Source of the DNA: Photorhabdus akhurstii
GTDB taxonomy: Bacteria > Pseudomonadota > Gammaproteobacteria > Enterobacterales > Enterobacteriaceae
Direction: 5' to 3'
Assembly (NCBI RefSeq): GCF_018448925.1
Contig: NZ_RCWE01000016.1
Location: 41,799 to 105,798 of the forward strand
DNA: 64,000 nucleotides
Shown here: one piece after another, positions 28,178-36,733 of the stretch
Numbering within the stretch: position 1 is the stretch's first letter
How the letters are laid out: each line of letters starts with the position of its first letter
Notes under the pieces: model-generated
What the model was told of the DNA's origin: nothing
The model's database searches: none
What the model saw: the letters and a program-made list of their open reading frames with translations, nothing else
Made by a program: the position numbers and the translations under genes

Positions 28178-29203
28178 TCAACGAGACCGTAGCCAAAAAT
28201 CGCTACTAGACTGCAAGACAGATGAATCTTCATCGGTAGGGAGAACGATTCTTTTCGTTTCGCTTGGAGAATAGCTAAATTTCCTCTTATAGGCGCGCGC
28301 AAATTGAACCGGGCTACTGAACCCATACTGATAAGCCAAGTCAGCAATACGTTGACGTGGGGTGATTTGGGAACTCAGAATTGAATGAACTTTAGATAAA
28401 CGTCGTGAACAAATGTAACTTGCTACACCGCCTACCGTTTCGAAGAGCCGATATAAATGACTCCTGGAAATACCGATTTGTTCACAAATCTGGTTAACGT
28501 TTAGTGTATTTGAATTAAGATTTTGATCAATATAGTGTCTGATCCTGTTGAACAAAGTCGTGTCAATAGCAGTTTGTGCCTGAATAATATTATCTGGGGT
28601 CGCAGAAAGCGTCGCATTCAGGAAGCCCAAAGTAGCTTGCATAACCTGTGGCATATCGTTCTTAGGCAAGTGGGGAGCATGCAGAAATAGTGCTCTAATA
28701 TGTTCAGCAAAAAGCTGTCCCAGGCTGTGATCTAAGACTGCCCCGTGGAAATTAGCCGTTGTTGTCGGGAGAAGATCTCGAGGAACCATCAACATGATGA
28801 CCTCACCTTCGGCGATGCTCAAATTATAGGGTTGACCTAAATCGATAACAGCCAATTGCGAAGGTCTTACCTTAGTTTGGTGGCTAGCATCATTATAAAT
28901 CCACATATCAGAAAGGCTAAGGCGAAAATAATAGTGGTCAAGATTATCCTTGCGAATCTTGTCTAATGAACGATGAGCAAAGTTATTGATTGTATTCTCG
29001 CGCTTGCTAAGGAAACGCCAACGTCCAAGCATCAGCTCCCCTATATGCATCCCGCAGAAATTAGCATCTAAGATAATAATTTCACGCATTTTTAGCGAAA
29101 TATTATGATGCTGGTGCTTTTCACGCCAAGCATCAAACCGTTCAGCTTTAGAATAGGAGAGTGCTGAAAAACGATAGGGGTATAAATCTTCAAGATCACT
29201 CAT
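28178..29203 (-). CDS. AraC-family transcriptional regulator
   Basis: A 341-residue regulator. The N-terminal two-thirds resemble AraC-binding-like (AraC_binding_2) domains; the C-terminal tandem HTH reads LNVNQICEQIGISRSHLYRL then RIADLAYQYGFSSPVQFARA and FSYSPSETKR. ATG 29203 has AAGG 9 nt upstream; two earlier Met codons lack support. Its stop is directly adjacent to that of the OPT gene (convergent). It is a plausible regulator of the neighbouring biosynthetic and transport genes, though no binding site could be identified. Confidence 0.85.
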   Translation of the reverse strand: MSDLEDLYPYRFSALSYSKAERFDAWREKHQHHNISLKMREIIILDANFCGMHIGELMLGRWRFLSKRENTINNFAHRSLDKIRKDNLDHYYFRLSLSDMWIYNDASHQTKVRPSQLAVIDLGQPYNLSIAEGEVIMLMVPRDLLPTTTANFHGAVLDHSLGQLFAEHIRALFLHAPHLPKNDMPQVMQATLGFLNATLSATPDNIIQAQTAIDTTLFNRIRHYIDQNLNSNTLNVNQICEQIGISRSHLYRLFETVGGVASYICSRRLSKVHSILSSQITPRQRIADLAYQYGFSSPVQFARAYKRKFSYSPSETKRIVLPTDEDSSVLQSSSDFWLRSR

Positions 29204-29748
29204 ACACACCATCCTTTCACACAAGGTTAATAGTGTCATGTTGAGGAGTCAGGACATACAGTGAATTACTGTGGTTAATATATACTTCTCCGAAACAGGC
29301 GCATACAATAGAATATAGTATAAATTTAAACTTTCATTACGTTTTGCTTAATGATGTCGTGTATACAGTGAGTTAAATCACGACAACATAACTATTAGGA
29401 ACGTGTCTTGGGCAGAATAAGTAAAGGTGGATCGCCAGGAAAAAACAAGTAGCTTGGCTTGATACTTTTCTTCGTATAATGCTAAAAGAGTGACTAATTT
29501 AAGTTTCTGATTGGCGGCTTGGTTTCATCAATGTTACACATTGTGGTTAAATCAGACGCTTTTAAATAGGAAAATTGAATATTTATATGTTTTTCTAATA
29601 GTTACAGATAACCACCAAAGGCAATTATTTCAGGAAAATAACGACTTGGATAAGTGAAACAGGATCGTTGGCGATAAAATCAAGTATACTCAATTCCATA
29701 GATCACGTGTTATAACTGCGATATCCACAGGCATTGGTTTAAGTGAAA
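29204..29748. other. Intergenic region between araC-type gene and hmsP remnant
   Basis: About 540 AT-rich bases holding the divergent upstream regions of both genes. No gene, repeat or strong hairpin is seen. Confidence 0.5.
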
Positions 29749-30456
29749 ATGAAATTGCGCGTCAAACGTTCGTTAACCATTAAACAGATGGCCGCAGTGA
29801 CCGGCGTCACGCTGGTGACCATTGCTATTTTTATTACGATTCAATTGTGTCATTTTATACAGCAACGTAAAGATGATTATATCAGCCAGCTTAATAATGC
29901 GGCAGTTCAGGTACAGGTGCCTTTAACGGAAGCACTACTTAATTCCGATCTCAGTAAAGCAAAAGAGTTGCTGATAGGGCTGCGTACTGTAGGTATCTTA
30001 GGACGGGCAGATGTGGTGTTGCCGGAGGATATCCGGGTGATACGATTGAGCTTTGCTACCCATCGCCCAATTCCCGGACTGGCTAAACGAGTTTTTGGTA
30101 TCCCTGTGGAAGTGAGTATTCCTCTTCATGTTTATGGTTCAGTATCGACAGGAGCTAAACCGCTAGGGCATCTGATTTTGCAAGTGGATTCCAATCGAGT
30201 ATATCGTTTTGCTATTAATACGTTGGCGCTGATGCTGACAACTTATTTATTACTGGCCCTTATCCTTACGGTGTCGATAAGCTGGTGTATCAACCGGATT
30301 ATTGTGCACCCATTACGTGACATTGCTCGGGATCTTAATAACGATCAACCATCAGAGCCAATGGCTTGCCCTAAATATCATCAGGATGATGAATTGGGTA
30401 TGCTGATCAGGGGATATAATCGTCAATTTGATAAGCATAAACCTCCGTCATCATGA
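29749..30456 (+). pseudogene. hmsP: Truncated HmsP/PdeK: sensor and HAMP part only
   Basis: The 235 residues match the N-terminus of E. coli PdeK (YhjK) and Yersinia HmsP: RSLTIKQMAAVTGVTLVTIA (first membrane helix), a periplasmic domain (ILGRADVVLPEDIRV), a second helix (LTTYLLLALILTVSISWCIN), a HAMP-like RIIVHPLRDIARDL, and DDELGMLIRGYNRQ. The full protein continues for about 400 more residues with degenerate GGDEF and EAL domains; here it stops. Only 178 nt separate it from yhjJ, so both catalytic domains are deleted. Without the EAL domain it cannot degrade c-di-GMP, but the membrane sensor could still be made. Confidence 0.85.
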
Positions 30457-30634
30457 AACCATCCGTGGCGATCTGAGGTCTAATCCTCAGTTATAATCCT
30501 GACAGGATTTTGCCTGTTAAAATTCAGGTTTTTGCTTTTTCTACCGTTATTATTGGTCGAAGGGAACATATTCTGTCATCAATGGTGAAACCTTCGAAGG
30601 CTAAAACCAAGGATAGACATCTATAGGGGTTCAC

Positions 30635-32125
30635 ATGCAGGGTTCGAAAATTCGTTATTTTATTGGTGGGATAATGCTGGCAATTGCGGGCCAGACGCAG
30701 GCGGAAGCCTTGCAGCCTGACCCTGCCTGGAAACAGGGTAAACTGGAAAATGGTTTTAACTGGCAAATCTTGCAGACGCCGCAACGTCCTAACGACAGAA
30801 TACAGTTGCGCCTTGTTGTGAAAACAGGGTCACTGGCGGAGAAAACCCAACAGGCGGGTTATACCTGGTTGATTCCGAAAGTCGTGCTCTTTAGTAGCAA
30901 AAGTTTATCTTCCACCAAATTAGACCAGTTATGGAACAGCGCTATTGATCCAAAATACCCACTGCCTCCAGCTATTGTTTCATATGATTTCACACTTTAT
31001 AGCTTGAGCTTGCCACATAATCAGCCTGAACTACTAAAAGACGCGTTGAACTGGTTGGCTGATGCAGCGGGCAAGGCGGTATTTACACCTGAGACTCTAC
31101 AACATGCCATGAAAATGGCTAATACATCCGTCGCAACCTATCCACCGGATATACAAGATCCCGTGTGGCGTAGACGTTTGAAAGGTTCAACGTTGTTAGG
31201 GCACGATCCGGCGCAAAATGCGCCTCAACCTATTGATTTGGAGAAACTTAAGCAGTTTTACCGGCAGTGGTATACCCCTGACATGATGACGTTATACGTT
31301 GCGGGCCATGTGGATAGCCGTACTCTGCCGGAAAATATCAGCCAAGCGTTTTCATCATTGAAAGGTAAACGCCATACTCCGGCCACCATTGCAGCGTTGT
31401 CACCAATGAAACCGGAGACCATAGGGATTATCAGCGATAAAAAGAAGGAAGATACTTTATCCTTGATTTGGGATCTCAATTGGCAGCCGATTAATGATTC
31501 ACATGTGCTTAATCACTATTGGATCAGTGATATTACCCGCGAGGCACTTTATCGTTATCTGCAACTTGGGCTGGAAAGAAAAAATGATAAAGCGTTGAAA
31601 CTGGGGTTGGATTGCAAAGTCCAGTATCATCGTGCGAGTTGCGCCCTGAATCTCAACACGGCGGCAGGTAATCTAAAACCCGCAATGGAGTATCTGGCGG
31701 CTGAATTGGTCACACTACGGGATAAAGGATTGCCGAAGGGACAATTTGATGAGCTATATGCGCAAAAACAAGCACAACTCAGCCAGTTGTTTGCCATGTA
31801 TGGTCATACCAGCACGGATATTCTGATTAATCAGCGTCTTTTGTCCCAACAGAGCAATGTGGTGGATATCGCTCCTGAGCAGTATCAGCGTTTGAGACAA
31901 GCATTTTTAGCTTCCTTGACCCCTGAAATGCTTAATCGTGAGTTGAAGCAGATCCTTTCACAAGAAGTTGCATTTATTCTGATTCAACCGAAAGGGGAAG
32001 CGGAGATGGATGTCGATCAGTTAAGAAACAGCTTTAATCAGATTATGTCGTTGACACCACATCAGGATAAAGTTGATATTCCGGCACAACCACCGATACC
32101 TAAACCTGATGCAAAAGCGTCTTAA
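30635..32125 (+). CDS. yhjJ: YhjJ, inactive M16-family periplasmic peptidase-like protein
   Basis: A 496-residue secreted protein aligned along its length with E. coli YhjJ. A signal peptide (RYFIGGIMLAIAGQTQAEA) is followed by the pitrilysin fold. The zinc-ligand HxxEH expected near residue 70 is absent (GYTWLIPKV instead), as in E. coli, so it is probably not a peptidase. Other conserved points are LKGSTLLGHDPAQNA and QWYTPDMMTLYVAGHVD. AGGGG precedes ATG 30635. Function unknown; neighbours hmsP in the order also seen in enterobacteria. Confidence 0.9.
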   Translation: MQGSKIRYFIGGIMLAIAGQTQAEALQPDPAWKQGKLENGFNWQILQTPQRPNDRIQLRLVVKTGSLAEKTQQAGYTWLIPKVVLFSSKSLSSTKLDQLWNSAIDPKYPLPPAIVSYDFTLYSLSLPHNQPELLKDALNWLADAAGKAVFTPETLQHAMKMANTSVATYPPDIQDPVWRRRLKGSTLLGHDPAQNAPQPIDLEKLKQFYRQWYTPDMMTLYVAGHVDSRTLPENISQAFSSLKGKRHTPATIAALSPMKPETIGIISDKKKEDTLSLIWDLNWQPINDSHVLNHYWISDITREALYRYLQLGLERKNDKALKLGLDCKVQYHRASCALNLNTAAGNLKPAMEYLAAELVTLRDKGLPKGQFDELYAQKQAQLSQLFAMYGHTSTDILINQRLLSQQSNVVDIAPEQYQRLRQAFLASLTPEMLNRELKQILSQEVAFILIQPKGEAEMDVDQLRNSFNQIMSLTPHQDKVDIPAQPPIPKPDAKAS

Positions 32126-32133
32126 AGTGGTAA

Positions 32134-32155
32134 AAGGGCGGGCAATACCGCCCTT
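32134..32155 (+). terminator. Hairpin after yhjJ
   Basis: AAGGGCGG pairs with CCGCCCTT over 8 bp with a 6-nt loop, between the convergent ends of yhjJ and the tautomerase gene. No T-run on the plus strand, so a weak or factor-assisted terminator. Confidence 0.5.
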
Positions 32156-32167
32156 CATCATTGGAGA

Positions 32168-32374
32168 CTACTTTTTAGCCTCAGCTCTAAGTTCAGTCAC
32201 ATTCTTACCGCCGATGCCCCAATTATCAGTATCGACTTCATCAATAATGACAAAAGTTGTCGCCGAATTTTTTCCTAATACATCAACCAATAACTGAGTG
32301 GCTCCTTCAATTAATTGCTTCTTTTGTTCTGCTGTAGCACCTTCACGAGTAATTCTGATATTAACAAATGGCAT
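32168..32374 (-). CDS. 4-oxalocrotonate tautomerase-family protein
   Basis: A 68-residue tautomerase. After Met removal the N-terminus is Pro1 (PFVNIRITREG), the catalytic base of the family, and the C-terminus has DNWGIGGKNV. AGGAG lies 8-9 nt before ATG 32374, which settles the start; the longer frame to 32425 would bury Pro1. Members catalyse keto-enol tautomerisation; the physiological substrate here is unknown. It is downstream of yhjD on the same strand. Confidence 0.9.
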   Translation of the reverse strand: MPFVNIRITREGATAEQKKQLIEGATQLLVDVLGKNSATTFVIIDEVDTDNWGIGGKNVTELRAEAKK

Positions 32375-32427
32375 AAACAGCTCCTTTTCATCGGTTATTA
32401 TTGGCAGATAGCTCTGCCAGGGCATAT

Positions 32428-33420
32428 TTATTCGGTATTTTTATGATTATTATCCGCAGTAGCTATCCAGGCAGCGCAGAATAGCGTTAAACGGGCAAAG
32501 AGATAGAAAAATGTCATCAAGCCGATAACAGAACCAAATGCGGCGCCAGAAGGGGAATTGGCGAGGCGTGGTAACGTCATGGTCATAATATATTTGAGCG
32601 CTTCAAAGCCTATTGCTGCCATCAATGTCCCTTTTAATAGAGCCTTGCGTTCTGGCTGGTGGCGAGGCAACACCCAGAATAGCCATAGGAAAAGCAGATA
32701 ATTAGCTGAAATAGAAATGGCTAATCCAATCAAGAACCAGGATGGACGAAGCCATTCAATGCCATCTAACCCTAACATCTTGACAATGGTTGCTTGGGCG
32801 GAGCCTGCGATAGAGGTCAGTGATAGCGTGATGACCAGCGCTAATAATAGCCCGATCAGAGAAATAGAATCACGAAGATATTTAAAATAGATTTTCTCAT
32901 TATCTTCCTGATTTCTCACCCAGACAGGATGGAACTGGGCAAGAATAGCCTGACGTAAATTACTGACCCAATTCACACCCGAATACAGCGCAATTGCCAA
33001 ACCGGTTAATCCCACGGTAGTACGTTGTTTAATTGCTGTATCGACACTATTTTTCAGCGTATTGGCAAGAGTCGGATCACTAATACTGTTGGCGATACCA
33101 TTAATCAGTTTTGCCAGCAAATCGGGATTAGAGGCTAGAATAAAACCGGCAATGGCAAAAGAGAGCATCAGAATGGGAATAAGTGATAAGAAGGAAAAAT
33201 ACGTTATTGCGGCGCCAAACTGATTACCCATCCGATCATTAAAACGCAGCGTTGCCCGGATAAAGTGGGCAATAATAGGAATATTGCGGATATAATTTCC
33301 TACTCTGACTGTCAGGGAAATCGCTTTTTTACCGTGATGAATGCCCTTCTCTAAAGGTGTTCTGGATAACCTTTTCGGCTGATATTGGGCTGTTTCCTGT
33401 TTTTCTGTGCGCTTTGGCAT
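32428..33420 (-). CDS. yhjD: YhjD, YihY/BrkB-family inner-membrane protein
   Basis: A 330-residue membrane protein with a basic cytoplasmic N-terminus and about six membrane segments. The family stretch AAITYFSFLSLIPILMLSFA is near residue 85 and AFGSVIGLMTFFYLFARLTL near 300. E. coli YhjD has 337 residues. Mutations in yhjD are reported to bypass lipid A export defects, so a transport role is suspected but unproven. ATG 33420 has GAGG 8 nt upstream and removes 16 unsupported residues. Confidence 0.85.
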   Translation of the reverse strand: MPKRTEKQETAQYQPKRLSRTPLEKGIHHGKKAISLTVRVGNYIRNIPIIAHFIRATLRFNDRMGNQFGAAITYFSFLSLIPILMLSFAIAGFILASNPDLLAKLINGIANSISDPTLANTLKNSVDTAIKQRTTVGLTGLAIALYSGVNWVSNLRQAILAQFHPVWVRNQEDNEKIYFKYLRDSISLIGLLLALVITLSLTSIAGSAQATIVKMLGLDGIEWLRPSWFLIGLAISISANYLLFLWLFWVLPRHQPERKALLKGTLMAAIGFEALKYIMTMTLPRLANSPSGAAFGSVIGLMTFFYLFARLTLFCAAWIATADNNHKNTE

Positions 33421-34301
33421 GTATAGCCTCAAATAGTTACCTTGCTTGAATATGAGTAATCTCATCATGCCATGTTTCTACGAGATGATTCCGTTGTCAA
33501 ATCCAGGTCACTTGTCAAAGTGATAGGCCACCAGCCCAACGAGGAAAGATTTTCCAGGCGATAGTCTTGGGTGAAATTTAATCTTCCATTAATTCTTTCT
33601 GAGAAATTAAATAAAAGTGAAGTAGCTATTATTCTACAACATGAAATAGCTAAGGCTGAAAGGGACAAAGTACTGCATGATAAACATGAGTTTGATGATG
33701 TTTATTTATCTCAGCCGATTTATAGGCAAATGTATTATGTAACATTATATCAAGAAATTTAAATAATTTTTCAAAATAATAGATTCCTTGAAGGGAGCTT
33801 AGTCCAATTTTGGCGTTCTGATCAATCGCCAAAAATCACTAAAAGGACTGAGTTACGCCAATTATAGTACCCATATCCCAAAATGAGCGAAGCTTAATAT
33901 AAAAAATTATTCAGACAACTCAAGACAAAAATTACTAATATATATGGGATCATAAAGTACAATCACATCTAAATAAGCTGAAAAAATAAACCAAAAAAAA
34001 TTAAATATGAGGATGAAACATAAACGAATTTGGATGGAAACTCAACTTTTGGAGTAAGTATTATAAGCGGGGTTTTTGCGTGTGGATAATATTTAATTAT
34101 TCATACGATTCTCCTAGTTTTGTAACAGTAGTAATACAAAAAAACTTGCTATTAAAATAGATAATAAAATCTATAATAGCACTGTGTCGGAATAACCATT
34201 TTTGCAAAAATAATATAATAACTCACTCGACACGATTACGTGAAACGCTAGGTGTAATCTAGATAATTATTTTTGCAATTATATTCTATAAGGAACATAT
34301 T
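33421..34301. other. Intergenic region without a convincing gene
   Basis: About 880 AT-rich bases. A 63-codon plus-strand frame (33571-33762, MKFNLPLILSEKLNK at its start) lacks a ribosome site and known relatives, so it is at most a remnant. The last 60 bases carry AAGGAA, the ribosome site of the next gene. No terminator or repeat was recognised. Confidence 0.5.
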
Positions 34302-35696
34302 ATGAAAATTTCTCCTCTGAACTTTCCGCCTATTAACGTTACTATCCCTGGCAGTGATGGTTATAAATTTCACTTTGAAGGGCGTGTAACTTCAATTACT
34401 CAGGGCCACATAACTGCCTCAGGATTGGCAGATTTTATAGATGTGCCGATTAATTGGGGGGCAGGTGCCATTTCTGGTGCTGAAAGAAACTTTGATATTC
34501 CTTTCATCAATTTTGGCGATTTTAATATTAAAGTCGATTCGATAAGAGCTGACAATATTATCAATGCTATTCCTGGTTTTACGCATGAACAAAAGGCTAA
34601 ATTAGAAAGCATTATTACTGAACAGAAAGCATTAACTAATAAGACCCCTCAAGAAGCGACAAAAAATTTAGCGGGTATGACGCTTGAAGAACTAGTTTTA
34701 TATCAACGTTACATCTCAGAATTTCAAAAATCCAAATCTGAAAAAGCAATTGAATCAGTGAATAAAGCACTTAATATTATTAACAATACACCTGAAGGAT
34801 TAACGTTAATTGATGCTAATAAGTACCCTTACGATAAGAAACATACGACAAATGTGGGCATAATTAAATTGACATCTAGGGTAGTGATTAATTCCCAGAA
34901 GAATTTAGATGATTTTTTAAATAGTGAGATTAAAAAGTCTGATGATTTTTGGAATGAGATTGGAAATAAATATCGAAGAGCTGTTAGAAATTTGTTTTTG
35001 TATTATAAGGAAATGAAAGCTAAATTAAGTAGAGCGCTCACTACAGAAGTCGCTCGATTAAAAAGAATTAAAGAAGATCTTGAAAAATCAAGAATAGAAA
35101 TTAATGAAGCTATTCATGACGGTCAAAACACAGCAATTCCGCCTTCGGTGAAGCAATTAATTTTTGCCAAGTTGTACCCGAAAGAAGCGTTCGAAATTGG
35201 CCTTTTTAGTCAGGGTTCGACAAATATCACCACCAATGCAGTGCGCTTTGCAACCCAAGGTGATGAGAAAAAAGGGGGATTCACTCAACTCAAGGACATG
35301 CAGGGTGAAGGAACGCAGGTGAATGCTTTTCGACATACTATTTGGCAGGCTACTCTGTCAGCCAGATATGGGGAAAAAATTGCTAAACATGCAGGTGATG
35401 CACATGAAGTTGACCCTCGGGTTGATCTGAATATCCGGCAATTTGTAGTTCTCAATGATGCTGATCAGACTATTGATTTACTTAATAACCAAATAGGCCG
35501 CCATATTGGGTTGAGCTCAAATACAACATCAATGAAAATGTTAGCGCTCATCGCATTAGAAAAATTTCATAAAGAAGGGTTATATGTTGCCGTTAAGAAT
35601 GCTCATGGTTATGAAGTTGTTAAAGAAAAAATTTCCGATGTACAATACGCTTATATGAAGTCTGTATTTGAAAGCCTTGATGAAAACGGCAAATAA
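34302..35696 (+). CDS. Toxin-like protein with a C-terminal RH-rich domain (DUF6973-like)
   Basis: A 464-residue protein without a signal peptide. Residues 1-100 look beta-rich (PPINVTIPGSDGYKFHFEG). Residues 190-270 are highly charged and probably coiled coil. The C-terminal 150 residues contain NAFRHTIWQATLSARYGEK followed by GDAHE, which resembles a domain found at the ends of polymorphic toxins and lipase-like effectors (tentative). AAGGAA precedes ATG 34302. A strong terminator follows and a small membrane protein is encoded next. Function not established; an effector or insect toxin is a reasonable guess. Confidence 0.55.
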   Translation: MKISPLNFPPINVTIPGSDGYKFHFEGRVTSITQGHITASGLADFIDVPINWGAGAISGAERNFDIPFINFGDFNIKVDSIRADNIINAIPGFTHEQKAKLESIITEQKALTNKTPQEATKNLAGMTLEELVLYQRYISEFQKSKSEKAIESVNKALNIINNTPEGLTLIDANKYPYDKKHTTNVGIIKLTSRVVINSQKNLDDFLNSEIKKSDDFWNEIGNKYRRAVRNLFLYYKEMKAKLSRALTTEVARLKRIKEDLEKSRIEINEAIHDGQNTAIPPSVKQLIFAKLYPKEAFEIGLFSQGSTNITTNAVRFATQGDEKKGGFTQLKDMQGEGTQVNAFRHTIWQATLSARYGEKIAKHAGDAHEVDPRVDLNIRQFVVLNDADQTIDLLNNQIGRHIGLSSNTTSMKMLALIALEKFHKEGLYVAVKNAHGYEVVKEKISDVQYAYMKSVFESLDENGK

Positions 35697-35730
35697 AACA
35701 GTATAACTTATTGAAAAATAATAGCTAATA

Positions 35731-35763
35731 CAAAACCTCAGATGAAGATCTGAGGTTTTGTGT
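35731..35763 (+). terminator. Strong terminator after the toxin-like gene
   Basis: A perfect 13-bp stem CAAAACCTCAGAT / ATCTGAGGTTTTG with a GAAG tetraloop followed by T-rich sequence. Confidence 0.85.
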
Positions 35764-35937
35764 TAAAAGCAGAAAAAATTATGGCATATGGTTACTATGT
35801 ATAACTTATACTATATCTATCCTGATATAAAAGACATTCAAAATCCTCAAAAAATAATTACTAATAAGTGACATTTTATTATAATATAAGAAAGAAGTAT
35901 GAATAAAAATTAGTTATGTATAAGGAGAAAATTGAAG

Positions 35938-36486
35938 ATGAAATTAATGAATAAAAATTTATCTATTGTTTTAATCATATTTTCTATTTTTGTCTCTGTT
36001 TATTTTATTTTTTTCAAAAAATGGGATGTTAGAGAGGCCATTGCCGATTATACCAATGAACATTGCCAAATAAATCAGGAATGCTTAATTGATTTAAGTA
36101 AAATAACACCATTTCATTGGGATCGTGCCTATATATTCCCTACAGGAACTCGTCCTAAATCTATAGAAAAGGCGATTGGTATGCATTATCAATTTATTGA
36201 TGTTGGGGTGAAATTTATTTTTATCAAAAACAAAGAAATCGTTTATTTTGAAGAATACTTCCCTTATCCTGATTATCGTGACAAAAATCAAATTGTACCT
36301 AATTTTGCCAGTTTACTATATCCAGAGAGTAATTTCCCTGAATATTACTTTTTAACAAAAGAAAACAGTCAACTGTTTATCAAAAGATATCATGGCACAT
36401 CGAGCAAACGTAAGCGTAATATGTTCTATGAGATATCTCCCTCAAATGAAAATCAATCCGAAAAAAATAACCTATATAAGGAATAG
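35938..36486 (+). CDS. Small single-pass membrane protein, possible partner of the preceding gene
   Basis: A 182-residue protein of unknown family. One N-terminal membrane helix (LSIVLIIFSIFVSVYFIFF) is followed by a soluble domain with two cysteines in CQINQEC and an aromatic-rich middle; the Cys pair would suit the periplasm. AAGGAG lies 10 nt before ATG 35938; the TTG at 35932 is too close. Its position after a toxin-like gene suggests an immunity or accessory protein, but a terminator lies between them, so the link is weak. Confidence 0.6.
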   Translation: MKLMNKNLSIVLIIFSIFVSVYFIFFKKWDVREAIADYTNEHCQINQECLIDLSKITPFHWDRAYIFPTGTRPKSIEKAIGMHYQFIDVGVKFIFIKNKEIVYFEEYFPYPDYRDKNQIVPNFASLLYPESNFPEYYFLTKENSQLFIKRYHGTSSKRKRNMFYEISPSNENQSEKNNLYKE

Positions 36487-36692
36487 TTGCTTATTTTTAT
36501 AGAAAATATTGTTGGAAGTGTAAGACGCTATGGTTTTGCTTTACAGTTAGCGGGCATTTTATGATGGTTTAAAAGGCATGTTGGCTCTACTATGGTATGA
36601 AAGTGGAAAAATATATAACCTGCAATTTACTATTTTGAAAAGTTGTTTATTTTCAATTGGAATTATTGAAATATTCAATATACGTAGCAATA

Positions 36693-36722
36693 AAAAGATC
36701 CCTCATTTGAAGGATCTTTTAT
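36693..36722. terminator. Bidirectional terminator between 36486 and phlA
   Basis: AAAAGATCC pairs with GGATCTTTT over 9 bp; T-runs flank it on both strands. It serves the convergent ends of the small membrane protein gene and phlA. Confidence 0.75.
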
Positions 36723-36733
36723 AAAAGAACAAA

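Noticed and set aside
33571-33762. 63-codon frame as a real gene
   Set aside because: No ribosome site, no recognised family, and in AT-rich sequence where such frames arise by chance; described only under the intergenic region.
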